In this document: piece by piece, positions 9,665-17,737 of the stretch
Numbering within the stretch: position 1 is the first letter of the stretch
How the letters are laid out: every line of letters begins with the position of its first letter
Assembly: GCF_000308815.1 (NCBI RefSeq)
Contig: NZ_BAFX01000048.1
Span: 28,904 to 92,903 of the forward strand
DNA: 64,000 nt
Origin: Nocardia concava NBRC 100430
GTDB taxonomy: Bacteria > Actinomycetota > Actinomycetes > Mycobacteriales > Mycobacteriaceae
Direction: 5' to 3'
Position numbers and translations under genes: made by a program
The notes under the pieces: generated by a model
The model's input: only the letters and a program-made list of their open reading frames with translations
Told to the model about the DNA's origin: nothing
Databases searched by the model: none

Positions 9665-11293
9665 TCATTCCTCGTGGATCGGATCCGGGAGGGTCCAGCG
9701 CTGATCGCGCCGAGGGCGTAGGTAGAGGGCGTAGTAGGCGTAGCCCGCGGCCATGGTCGCTGCGGCGAAGGCGATCTGCTGCCAGTCGTTTCGGCCGAGG
9801 CTGTAGGCCGAGTAGAGCATGACGGCGATGACGATCAGCGGGGGTAGTGGCCACAGGGGCATCCGGTAGCCGCCGGGGATGCCGTTGGCTGCCAATCGGA
9901 TTCGCAGTGCGGCCAGGGCTACGAACAGGTACACCAGGACCAGGCCCGCGCCGGTGGCGACTATGAGCCAGTGCAGCGGCAGCATTGCGGCCGCCAGTGC
10001 TGCGAAGGCGCCGACCGTCAGTGTCGCGACCACCGGGGTGTGCAGGCGCGGATGGACCGCGCCCAGTGCGCGATCGATCGGGTCCGGCCAGCTGCGGTCG
10101 CGGGCCGAGGCGAACAGCAGCCGCGCGATCTGGAGGATGATCGCGATCACCGCGTTCACGATGGCGATCGCGATGCCAACGCTCACAGCGGTATTCACCG
10201 CCGACCCGCCGCGCGCGGTCAGGAAGTAGTTCATCGGGGCATCGCTGTGCAGCAGCTCAGTCAGTGAGGGTGCGCCCAGCACGACCGCCGCCAGCGGCAG
10301 GATCTCGATGGCGACCGTCGCGGCCAGGCAGATCATGATCACCCGGCCGATGGTCCGGGTGGCATTGCGCGTCTCCTCGGCGTAGTACACCGCCGCGCCA
10401 TAACCGTTGTAGGCGAACAGCGCCACGGGAATCAGCGTGGCCAAGGACCCGATTCCCACTCCCGCCAATCCATCTCCGGCTGCCGTCTGTGCGTGGACGA
10501 AGGTGCCCGGCCCGCGCTCGGTATGGGCCAGCCCGAGCACGACCAGCGCCGCGATGGCCGAAACCTCCACGCACAGAAAGACTCCCGTGACCCAGGCGTT
10601 CGCCTTGATATTGCACAGCGCGATCACCGTCGTCACCGCGATGACTCCCACCCCGACCCACTTGCCACCCAGACTCGGTATCGCCACGCTGAGGTAATCG
10701 CCCGCGCCGAGCGCGATCACCGCGATGATCAGGACCCCGTTCACCAGCGTCAGCACGAAGATGGCGAAACCGCTGGAGCGCCCCAACAGCCTTGCCGCCC
10801 AGGTGTATTCACCGCCCGCGATCGGATAGGCCGCGGCCAGCTCCGCATAGCAGAGCCCCACGAACACCGACGCCACCGCCGCGAGCGCGAGGGTGAGCAC
10901 CGACGCGCCCCCGGCCGCCAGCAGTATCGCCGGAACGATGATGAAAACGCTGGAAGCCGGCGTCACCGCCGACAGCGTGATGAGGATGTTCTCCATCATC
11001 CCGAGCGCCCGCGACAGCTGCTGCGGGTAATGCCCGCGAGCGCCTGCGCCAGAGCTTGCGGTGGAGTTCGTGTCAGGCAATTCGCCGGTGGTCGGTGTGC
11101 CAGGGTGCGCGGGTATCGCGGTGGGTTCCGCGAGCTGTGCACTGGGCATCTCCGCGGTCGGTGCGTCGAGGTTTTCTGCCGGTGCTGAGTTGACGGACAT
11201 CGGGGAGGGGTCTGCGGGTGACGCGGTGGCGTTCACGGGCAGGGGAGTCGGGGTGTCGTCGGGCAGGGGAGTGGGGTGCGCGGGTGTCGCCAT
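9665..11293 (-). CDS. APC-superfamily amino acid permease
   Basis: A 542-residue transporter with about 12 membrane segments starting near residue 105 (MENILITLSAVTPASSVFIIVPAILLA), containing the APC hallmark GGEYTWAARLLGRSSGF and later FAYNGYGAAVYYAEET. ATG 11293 is used because the in-frame extension further upstream overlaps the divergent regulator. The first ~100 residues are a Pro/Ala/Thr-rich low-complexity tail unusual for the family, and an internal start is possible. It is divergent from the TetR gene at 11402 with a palindrome between, so co-regulation with the peptidase gene is likely: probably uptake of the amino acids or amides the peptidase handles. Confidence 0.85.
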   Translation of the reverse strand: MATPAHPTPLPDDTPTPLPVNATASPADPSPMSVNSAPAENLDAPTAEMPSAQLAEPTAIPAHPGTPTTGELPDTNSTASSGAGARGHYPQQLSRALGMMENILITLSAVTPASSVFIIVPAILLAAGGASVLTLALAAVASVFVGLCYAELAAAYPIAGGEYTWAARLLGRSSGFAIFVLTLVNGVLIIAVIALGAGDYLSVAIPSLGGKWVGVGVIAVTTVIALCNIKANAWVTGVFLCVEVSAIAALVVLGLAHTERGPGTFVHAQTAAGDGLAGVGIGSLATLIPVALFAYNGYGAAVYYAEETRNATRTIGRVIMICLAATVAIEILPLAAVVLGAPSLTELLHSDAPMNYFLTARGGSAVNTAVSVGIAIAIVNAVIAIILQIARLLFASARDRSWPDPIDRALGAVHPRLHTPVVATLTVGAFAALAAAMLPLHWLIVATGAGLVLVYLFVALAALRIRLAANGIPGGYRMPLWPLPPLIVIAVMLYSAYSLGRNDWQQIAFAAATMAAGYAYYALYLRPRRDQRWTLPDPIHEE

Positions 11294-11303
11294 GACCGTG
11301 CCT

Positions 11304-11326
11304 TTCTTTGACTTAGCATCAAAGAA
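11304..11326. promoter_or_regulatory. Perfect 8-7-8 palindrome, probable TetR operator
   Basis: TTCTTTGA (11304-11311) and TCAAAGAA (11319-11326) are exact inverted repeats separated by 7 bp. The site lies between the permease start (11293) and the divergent TetR start (11402). Size and place fit a TetR-family operator that could repress both directions. Confidence 0.65.
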
Positions 11327-11401
11327 TGGGGGAACTCGGCAGGACAAGAGGCACGAAGAGACGTAACAATGACTTAACTGTCTGTCGACGGAAGGACACC
11401 G

Positions 11402-12031
11402 GTGGCGCGGAAGAAGGATCAGGAGCGGGCGCGGCGCGCGATTATCGACGCCGCGCTCGCGGCGGTCGCGGATCCGGGGGCCGATCGGCTGCGCATCCGC
11501 GAGATCGCCGGCACCGCGGGTGTCTCGCCGGGCACCGTGCACTACTACTTCGAGGATCTGGCCAATCTGCTGCACGAGGTGCATCGCTTCGCCAGCGACC
11601 GCTTCTTCGGCGACCGGCTGGCTATGGTCACCGAGATTCCGGACGCCAGAACCAAGATCGGCGCGCTGATCTGGGCCGGGCTACCCGAATCGCCGGATGA
11701 CACGCTGGTCACCGCGCTGTACCGGCTGGCCTCGTACCACGCCGTCTCCGCCCAGCACGGCGATCTCATCACCGCCCTGTTCAACCAGCAGGTGGCGGTG
11801 TACGCCAGCGCGCTGGAAGTCGGAATCGCCCAGGGGCACTTCATGATCGACGAGCCGATCCTGAGCGTCGCCCGGAATCTGGTGGCGCTGGAGGACGCCT
11901 ACGGCCTGCACATCGTCAGCCGCAACCGGTCCATGACCAAAGTGACCGCCGCCCAACTGATCTGCTCTTTCGCCCGCACCGCCACCCGCTGCCCCGACAT
12001 CACCGTGCCCGCCGAGGAGGCCCATCGATGA
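11402..12031 (+). CDS. TetR-family transcriptional regulator
   Basis: A 209-residue regulator. The N-terminal helix-turn-helix, about residues 10-55, contains AIIDAALAAVADPGADRLRI and EIAGTAGVSPGTVHYYFEDL. The C-terminal ligand domain is unrelated to anything I can name. The GTG start at 11402 sits about 75 bp from the palindrome at 11304-11326. Its TGA overlaps the ATG of the downstream peptidase (ATGA at 12028), so the two are translationally coupled. It likely represses the peptidase operon and the divergent permease, with a peptide or amino-acid-like inducer (inference). Confidence 0.88.
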   Translation: MARKKDQERARRAIIDAALAAVADPGADRLRIREIAGTAGVSPGTVHYYFEDLANLLHEVHRFASDRFFGDRLAMVTEIPDARTKIGALIWAGLPESPDDTLVTALYRLASYHAVSAQHGDLITALFNQQVAVYASALEVGIAQGHFMIDEPILSVARNLVALEDAYGLHIVSRNRSMTKVTAAQLICSFARTATRCPDITVPAEEAHR

Positions 12032-13185
12032 CCGACCCCCAGCTGTACTCACCCGACGGCCGTCCCCGCGCCCGCTTCCTGGGCATCGCGCCGCCGGGTG
12101 AGCCCGGACCCTGGAACGCCATCACCGACGTGCCCGGTGTCGAGGTCGGCTATCGCACAGTCATTTCCGGTGACGGGCCGCTGAAAGTCGGCGAAGGCCC
12201 GGCCCGTACCGGCGTCACCGCCATCCTGCCGCGCGGCCGCGCCGGGGTCGGGCGGCCCTGCGCGGCGGGCTGGTACTCGCTCAACGGCAATGGCGAGATG
12301 ACCGGCACGGCGTGGATCGACGAGGTCGGCCAACTGTCAATGCCCATAACGATTTCCAACACCCACGCCATCGGCCCCTGCCACACCGGCGCCGTCGAAT
12401 GGATCGCCCGCGCCCACCCCCGCCTGGCCCGCGAATGGCTGCTCCCGGTCTGCGCCGAAACCTGGGACGGCTACCTCAACGACATCAACGGCGGCCACAT
12501 CACCCCCGCCATGGTCGCCGCGACCCTCGACTCCGCCCGCACCTGGCCCCTCCTCGAGGGTTCGGTGGGCGGCGGCACCGGCATGAACTGCTACGGCTTC
12601 AAGGGTGGCTCGGGCACCGCCTCCCGCCGGGTCCCCTTCGGCCCGGACACCTACACGGTCGGCGTCTTCGTCCAGGCCAATTTCGGTGCCCGCCACGAAC
12701 TCACGATCGCGGGCCGCCGCGTCGGCGCGGAACTGGATACCGCCAACCCGCAGGAGACCGCCCCCTGGCCCGGCGACACCGTCGCTCCCGGCGGCGCGGG
12801 ATCGGTGATCGTCATCGTCGCGACCGATGCGCCCGTGGACGCTCTCCAGTGCAAGGCCATGGCCCGCCGCGTCCCCTTCGGCCTGGCCCGCACCGGCACC
12901 ACCGGCAGCCTGTTCTCCGGCGACCTGTTCCTGGCCTTCTCCACGGCCTCGGATCGCCCGTCCGACACCGGCTTTCCGCGCGGCGAGCCGATGCCGGAGG
13001 AGCTGGTCACCACCACGCGGCTGCCCTGGAATCGCATGGATGCTCTCTACGCCGCCGTCGTCGAGGCCGTCGAGGAATCGGTCCTCAACGCCCTCATCGT
13101 CAATGCCGACATGACCGGCCGCGACGGCCACCACTCCCCGGCCCTCCCACACGACCGCCTCCGGAAACTGTTGTCGGGCAAATAA
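12028..13185 (+). CDS. P1-family peptidase (DmpA-like aminopeptidase)
   Basis: A 385-residue member of the Ntn-fold family including L-aminopeptidase/D-esterase DmpA and beta-peptidyl aminopeptidases. The conserved GGTGMNCYGFKGGSGTASR segment is present. The autoprocessing site is visible as GAG|SVIVIVATDAP: Gly258-Ser259, with Ser259 becoming the N-terminal nucleophile of the small subunit after self-cleavage. The N-terminus has GNAITDVPGVEVGY-type family sequence. No signal peptide, so cytoplasmic. Coupled to the TetR gene and divergent from a permease, suggesting uptake and hydrolysis of a small peptide, amide or ester. Confidence 0.9.
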   Translation: MTDPQLYSPDGRPRARFLGIAPPGEPGPWNAITDVPGVEVGYRTVISGDGPLKVGEGPARTGVTAILPRGRAGVGRPCAAGWYSLNGNGEMTGTAWIDEVGQLSMPITISNTHAIGPCHTGAVEWIARAHPRLAREWLLPVCAETWDGYLNDINGGHITPAMVAATLDSARTWPLLEGSVGGGTGMNCYGFKGGSGTASRRVPFGPDTYTVGVFVQANFGARHELTIAGRRVGAELDTANPQETAPWPGDTVAPGGAGSVIVIVATDAPVDALQCKAMARRVPFGLARTGTTGSLFSGDLFLAFSTASDRPSDTGFPRGEPMPEELVTTTRLPWNRMDALYAAVVEAVEESVLNALIVNADMTGRDGHHSPALPHDRLRKLLSGK

Positions 13186-13229
13186 TCGGTTCGAGGTGCA
13201 CCGCCTCTCCCGCGGGGCACTATCGAGGC

Positions 13230-13478
13230 ATGTCCGAAGTGAACAAGCACAACCTCGTCTATTTCGAGAACCCGTCGATGCGCGGCCTCTACGCCGCCAT
13301 CGACGAATGGCAGCGCACCAACAACCACCGCTTCCTGTCCCTCACCATCCACCCCGACGCCGGCAACTTCTGCTGCATCGCCCTGACCAATCCGGCCGAG
13401 GTGGTCATCACCAGCGTCGACGGCCACAATCACGCCGCGGTCAACCGCTTCGGCAACCTGTCCGTCACCTCGGACTAG
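13230..13478 (+). CDS. Small hypothetical protein
   Basis: An 82-residue protein starting at ATG 13230, 44 bp after the peptidase gene. It is a compact sequence with Trp, several His and Cys (NFCCIALTNP, VDGHNHAAVNRFG) and no membrane segment. The composition is protein-like and the codon third positions are GC-rich, so it is probably real; I do not recognise the family. It may be the last gene of the TetR-peptidase operon. Confidence 0.55.
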   Translation: MSEVNKHNLVYFENPSMRGLYAAIDEWQRTNNHRFLSLTIHPDAGNFCCIALTNPAEVVITSVDGHNHAAVNRFGNLSVTSD

Positions 13479-13517
13479 GCCGAATGCGATGCTTCCGCAC
13501 TGATTGTCGGCGAGGTG

Positions 13518-13871
13518 CTATCCGAGCTCCCCGCGCTTCTCCTGCCACGTACTGATCTGCCGCGGCCGCCACGCCCCACGCACCAAGGGGTTGTGGCCGT
13601 GCCGCCCGCTGCGCAGCTCCTTCCGGAACTCCCGGAAGTACTCGAACCGGATCATCAGCAGACCGAAGACGAAGAGCGCCGTCGCCACGATCGCGCCGAT
13701 GATCGCCCACCCGCGATAACCGGATGCGGCGGCCGTCAGCGTCATCCCGAGCACCGCGATCCCCAGCAGGCACGACACCAGCGCTGGACCTTCGCCCGGA
13801 TCTTCGATCGCATCCCCCGGATGCGGATGCCAATGTTCCCCGTTCGGCTTGATCGCCGTCACTTTCACCAT
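13518..13871 (-). CDS. Small two-helix membrane protein
   Basis: A 117-residue protein with two adjacent membrane helices, about residues 32-50 (VSCLLGIAVLGMTLTAAA) and 54-74 (GWAIIGAIVATALFVFGLLMI), and a basic C-terminal tail (FRKELRSGRHGHNP). The ATG at 13871 is preceded by a strong GGGAGG at a good distance. Function unknown. It is convergent with the small gene ending at 13478. Confidence 0.65.
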   Translation of the reverse strand: MVKVTAIKPNGEHWHPHPGDAIEDPGEGPALVSCLLGIAVLGMTLTAAASGYRGWAIIGAIVATALFVFGLLMIRFEYFREFRKELRSGRHGHNPLVRGAWRPRQISTWQEKRGELG

Positions 13872-14068
13872 GTCTACCTCCCTTGAACTGCGGAGATTTG
13901 TAGCCCTTAGTCCAGAATGCGCCGATCGGCGAAGCTATGTGTGGGTAATTTCGGAGATTTGCGGGTCAGTGGCCGATTCTTTTTTCGAGGCCGTGTCGAT
14001 TCGGCGGATCACCATTCGACCTTGACGTGAGAGGGTCGGACAGCGACCCCCGACAAGGAGGATGACCC

Positions 14069-14488
14069 ATGAAGCACATGATGATCTGGCGCGCCACCGA
14101 CGAGGGCAAGGCGTCCATGGCCGACACCGACTTCGGGAAGATGCTCGAGATCATGGGCCGCTACAACGACGAGCTGATCCGGGCCGGAGTGCTGCTCGCC
14201 GCCGAGGGCCTCGAGGACGCGGAGGAGGGTGTCGTCGTGGACTACTCGACCGAACCGCCCCTGGTCACCGACGGTCCGTACGGCGAGACCAAGGAACTGT
14301 TCGGCGGGTTCTACATCCTGAACGTGGCCTCCAAGGAGGAGGCGATCGAATGGGCCAAGCGCGCGCCGAACTTCGGCCCCGGCTTCAAGACCGAGATCCG
14401 CCGCGTCACCACCATCGACGAATTCCCGCAGGACAACGAGTGGATTCAGCGGGAACGCGCCTGGCGCGAGAAGACAGGCCAGCTCTGA
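14069..14488 (+). CDS. YCII/DGPF-domain protein, sigma-factor partner
   Basis: A 139-residue DGPF-family protein with the defining segment TDGPYGETKELFGGFYIL. Proteins of this family are genomically linked to ECF42-type sigma factors, which is exactly the arrangement here. The biochemical role is not established; the fold is a ferredoxin-like dimer of the YCII type. The start is preceded by AAGGAGG at 14056-14062. Its stop TGA (14486-14488) lies inside the first unit of a 24-bp tandem repeat that runs up to the sigma gene, so the two are very likely co-transcribed. Confidence 0.9.
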   Translation: MKHMMIWRATDEGKASMADTDFGKMLEIMGRYNDELIRAGVLLAAEGLEDAEEGVVVDYSTEPPLVTDGPYGETKELFGGFYILNVASKEEAIEWAKRAPNFGPGFKTEIRRVTTIDEFPQDNEWIQRERAWREKTGQL

Positions 14489-14626
14489 GACCTGCTCGAC
14501 GACAGGCTCTGAGGCTTGGTCGACGGGAGGCTCTGAGGCTTGGTCGACGGGAGGCTCTGAGACCTGGTCGACGGGAGGTACTGAGGCTTGGTCGACGGGA
14601 GGCTCTGAGGCTTGGCCGACGGGAGG
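14483..14626. repeat. Six tandem 24-bp repeats between DGPF and sigma genes
   Basis: Units start at 14483, 14507, 14531, 14555, 14579 and 14603. Copies 2 and 3 are identical; the others differ at a few bases. The unit begins CTCTGAGGCTTGG and ends CGACGGGAGG. In the frame shared by both flanking genes, every unit contains an in-frame TGA and a GGGAGG. The last GGGAGG (14621-14626) stands 9 nt before the sigma factor ATG and is its ribosome-binding site; the first unit supplies the stop of the DGPF gene. Confidence 0.95.
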
Positions 14627-14635
14627 CTTCGTGCG

Positions 14636-15916
14636 ATGACCGACAGCACCGGTCGTGAGGCGGTCGCCGCGGTGTGGCGCATCGAATCCGCGCGCATCGT
14701 GGGCGCTTTGGCCCGCTACACCGGCGACTTCCCGCTCGCCGAAGACCTCGCCCAGGAGGCGCTGGCCGAAGCGCTGGTGACCTGGCCCCGGGAGGGCGTG
14801 CCGCGCAATCCGGCGGGCTGGCTGCTCACCGTCGGCCGCCGCCGGGCCATCGACGCCTTCCGCCGCCGGGCCGCCCGTGACGACCGCTATTCCGCCCTCG
14901 CCCGTGAATTGGGCGAGGGCGGAGCGGCTACCGGTGGCCTGCCGTCGGAAACGGCTGGTGCGGAACCACTCTGGGATCCGGACCAGATCGACGACGATGT
15001 CCTCGCGCTGATGTTCATCTCCTGCCACCCGGTGCTCTCCCGCGAGGCGCGCGTGGCTTTGACCCTGCGCGTGGTCGGAGGTCTGACCAGCGACGAGATA
15101 GCCAAAGCCTTCCTGGTGCCCACCGCCACCGTGCAGGCCCGCATCACCCGCGCCAAGAAAACCCTTGCGGCAGCGAACATCCCATTCGCCGTGCCTACGG
15201 CCGATGAGCGAACGGCCCGCCTCACCTCGGTCCTCAATGTGATCTACGTGATCTTCACCGAGGCCTCCACGGCAACCTCCGGAGATTCCCTCATCCGCCT
15301 GGACCTGGCCGCCGAAGCCCAGCGCCTGGCCCGGGTACTAACCCGCCTCGTGCCCACCGAGCCCGAGGCGCACGGCCTGCTGGCCCTGCTCGAACTGACC
15401 GCCGCCCGCTTCCCGGCCCGCACCGACGCACACGGCCAGCCGATCCTGCTCGAGCACCAGAACCGAAACCGCTGGGACCGCTCCGCCATTCGCCGCGGCC
15501 GAGCCGCCCTAGACCAAGCCGCCCGCGCGGGCCGCGGCCTCGGCGCCTACGGCCTCCAAGCCGCGATCGCCGAATGCCACGCCGTCGCCGACTCGGTAGA
15601 TTCCACCGACTGGCCCCGCATAGTCCTCCTCTACGAGGCCCTCTCCCGCCTCTCACCCTCCCCGATCATCGACCTCAACCGCGCGGTTGCCCTCTCCATG
15701 TCCGAAGGCCCAGCCGCCGCCCTGGCCCTCGTCGACGAACTCAAATCCGCAGCCGCCCTGGCCAATTCCCACCTGTTCCCGAGCGTCCGAGGCGAACTGC
15801 TCACCCGCCTCGGCCGCCGGCAGGAGGCCCGCACCGAATTCGAACGCGCCTTATCCCTCTGCGCCAACGGCCCGGAACGCACCCTCCTCGAGAGCAAGCT
15901 CGCCGCCCTGGACTGA
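14636..15916 (+). CDS. ECF42-like sigma factor with C-terminal TPR-type extension
   Basis: A 426-residue extracytoplasmic-function sigma factor. Region 2 includes GDFPLAEDLAQEALAEALVTW and GWLLTVGRRRAIDAFRRR; region 4 includes LTLRVVGGLTSDEIAKAFLVPTATVQARITRAKK. The ~230 residues after region 4 form the helical extension typical of ECF42 (NVIYVIFTEAS, IDLNRAVALSMSEGPAAALALVDEL), which replaces a classical anti-sigma factor in control. ATG 14636 is set by the GGGAGG of the last tandem repeat. Partner and likely output is the upstream DGPF gene. Inducing signal unknown. Confidence 0.92.
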   Translation: MTDSTGREAVAAVWRIESARIVGALARYTGDFPLAEDLAQEALAEALVTWPREGVPRNPAGWLLTVGRRRAIDAFRRRAARDDRYSALARELGEGGAATGGLPSETAGAEPLWDPDQIDDDVLALMFISCHPVLSREARVALTLRVVGGLTSDEIAKAFLVPTATVQARITRAKKTLAAANIPFAVPTADERTARLTSVLNVIYVIFTEASTATSGDSLIRLDLAAEAQRLARVLTRLVPTEPEAHGLLALLELTAARFPARTDAHGQPILLEHQNRNRWDRSAIRRGRAALDQAARAGRGLGAYGLQAAIAECHAVADSVDSTDWPRIVLLYEALSRLSPSPIIDLNRAVALSMSEGPAAALALVDELKSAAALANSHLFPSVRGELLTRLGRRQEARTEFERALSLCANGPERTLLESKLAALD

Positions 15917-15920
15917 TGGA

Positions 15921-16124
15921 CTATCCCTGCCAGACCCCACTGGTGAGGAAGCTGTCCCACTGATCGGCGGAGAACACCAATGCGGGTCCGCTCGGATCCT
16001 TCGAGTCCCTGACGCCCACCGCTCCGGTCGAAAGATGGGCGATCTCAACACAATCCGCGTTGGGCTGGCTTCGTGTGCTCTTGAACCATCTGGCATCGGA
16101 CAGGTCTACAGTCACGCCGCGCAC
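15921..16124 (-). CDS. DUF397-family small protein
   Basis: A 67-residue DUF397 protein with the family pattern: WFKSTRS (usual WRKSSRS), then CVEIAHL, VGVRDSKDP, LVFSADQWDSF. It starts at GTG 16124 and overlaps the end of the upstream HTH/DUF5753 gene by 13 bp. In actinomycetes such pairs (BldB/WhiJ-associated type) act as small regulator modules in which the DUF397 protein modulates the HTH protein. Here the partner is frameshifted. It ends 4 bp from the convergent sigma gene. Confidence 0.85.
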   Translation of the reverse strand: MRGVTVDLSDARWFKSTRSQPNADCVEIAHLSTGAVGVRDSKDPSGPALVFSADQWDSFLTSGVWQG

Positions 16125-17024
16125 TCCTTCGCGATCTGCTGCACCAACTGCTTGGTGTCATCCTCGGACAACGCTACTCGCTGAATATCGTTGATCGCCT
16201 GACGATGTCGGTCGATCATGTCGGTCCGTTCGAGATACAGGGCTCCTTCGAACCCTTCCACGTACACCACGGGCGGCTCGATGAGGTGGTTTGCGAGGGG
16301 TGGAAATTCCAGCAGAGTGAACGACTGGACGATCAGTCCGAGGTGGCTGCCGGAACTGAGGGGCACCACCCGGATCGAGACGCTGGGTCGTGTGGTGGCC
16401 ACATCGAGGATGTGGTCCAGCTGCTCGACCATGACGGCAGGGCCGCCGGGTGTCTGCCGGATCACAGCTTCGGACAGCAGGATATTCACTCGAAAGTTCT
16501 TGTCCGCCAGTCGTACTTGTCGGTGGGCGGCCAGTTCGATGCGTCGATCGATATCGACGGACGGACGAATGGTTGGGATAGGCGATCCGGCTGACCGCCC
16601 GGCGATATCCGGTGGTTTGCAACAGTCCTGGCAGCAAAACCGTCTGATGGGTGGTCAAACGATTGGCGACGGCCTCCAAGCTCAAATAATGGTCGAAATG
16701 AGGTGCGTACTGGTCTGTATATGCCTGCCACCAACCCTTGGTCGTACCGGCCAGTTTGGCCGCTTGTGCCTGGTCTCTGACCTCCTGCCACAGACCGAGC
16801 ACCTCCTCACGTTCCCCGCCGCTGTCGGGTACCTCGTAGAGATCGAGCAGATCCCGAATCTGGCCCGTGGAGAGCTTCACCTTCTGCCCGTCTTCTATTC
16901 GCCCAATGCTTTGCGGCGATAGATCGATGTGCAGCCCGGCGGTCAATTGGCTCTTACTTGCTTGTTCTCGGTAATTACGAAGCCTACGGCCGAGGGCCCG
17001 TCTGGGGAGCGATGATCCGACCAT
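16112..17024 (-). pseudogene. HTH/DUF5753 regulator broken by a 4-bp duplication
   Basis: Two frames together make a complete WhiJ-type regulator (~302 residues). From ATG 17024 the first frame gives the XRE-like HTH (ALGRRLRNYREQASKSQLT, LSPQSIGRIEDGQKVKLS) and the start of DUF5753 (LLPGLLQTTGYRRAVSRIAYPNHSSV). The second frame continues with DIDRRIELAAHRQVRLADKNFRV-type sequence to the family's end (VVYVEGFEGALYLE, VALSEDDTKQLVQQIAKE). The break coincides with a short GTCC-GTCC-GTC run at 16556-16566 (minus-strand reading); removing one GTCC restores a single frame. It may be a true pseudogene, a phase-variable gene or a sequencing error. Confidence 0.8.
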
Positions 17025-17162
17025 TTCGTTTGCCTCGCTATCTGGGTGTATCCATTCTGGAATGCCAACTAATTTCGCTGCAAAGCTCGGCGGACATTCC
17101 CAATTCTATTGCCGCAGGTGTCTACTGAACTCACGAACTCGAAAAGCCGAAGGGGGCAACGA

Positions 17163-17624
17163 ATGTCATCTCTGCCGTCGAAGGATCTGCTCCTGGACGC
17201 GTGTGCGGGCAGCATCAGCGAGGCGCATCCGCTACTGCGGGCCGCCTACGAGCTGGCCAGTCTTCATGAGGCGCGGTACGTGGCGGATCTGTGTGGCCTG
17301 TTCGAAATCGACTGTGCTCGTGTCCGATTGATCCGCGAGATCGACCGCTGGACCGCGCAGGTGCTGCCTCGCCCCTTCGCCGCCGCGACCCTGCATACGG
17401 AGACGCTCGGCATGGTGGTGGACCGGTTGGCTCAATTCTCCGTCGATGCCCGGAGCAGCCTGGGCGGTGCGGACGCCGAATGCCTCCGCCATCACACCTG
17501 GACGCGGCTGGCCGAACTGTCCCTCGCCTACGCCGACCTCTCGCACGATCTCGCCGCGCGCACCCGCCGCATCCCCGAATCCGTCACGCCCCGCCCGGAA
17601 GCGCCCGAAAGAGGCTCCCGATGA
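17163..17624 (+). CDS. DUF4254-like protein
   Basis: A 153-residue soluble helical protein. The order of motifs (AYELASLHEARYVADL, LIREIDRWTAQVLP, LHTETLGMVVDRLAQFSVDA, WTRLAELSLAYADLSHDL) matches what I know of actinobacterial DUF4254 proteins, which are uncharacterised. ATG 17163 is chosen because AAGGGGG lies about 9 nt upstream; a longer reading frame begins at 17109. It diverges from the broken HTH/DUF5753 regulator (start 17024), which may once have controlled it. Confidence 0.7.
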   Translation: MSSLPSKDLLLDACAGSISEAHPLLRAAYELASLHEARYVADLCGLFEIDCARVRLIREIDRWTAQVLPRPFAAATLHTETLGMVVDRLAQFSVDARSSLGGADAECLRHHTWTRLAELSLAYADLSHDLAARTRRIPESVTPRPEAPERGSR

Positions 17625-17737
17625 CCGGGAGCGGGCCGAGCGAATCGCTGTGAAATCCTGGCCTTTTTCTTCGGTGATTGAACTGGCCGACCCCGCCGTC
17701 GAAACTGGATTCTCGACGTTTGCTGGAGGCGAAGCTG

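Noticed and set aside
14483..14626. Tandem 24-bp array as a CRISPR or as a repeat protein on the minus strand
   Set aside because: Units are directly adjacent with no spacers and no cas genes; the minus-strand peptide (PSTKPQSL repeats) is just the translation of the array.
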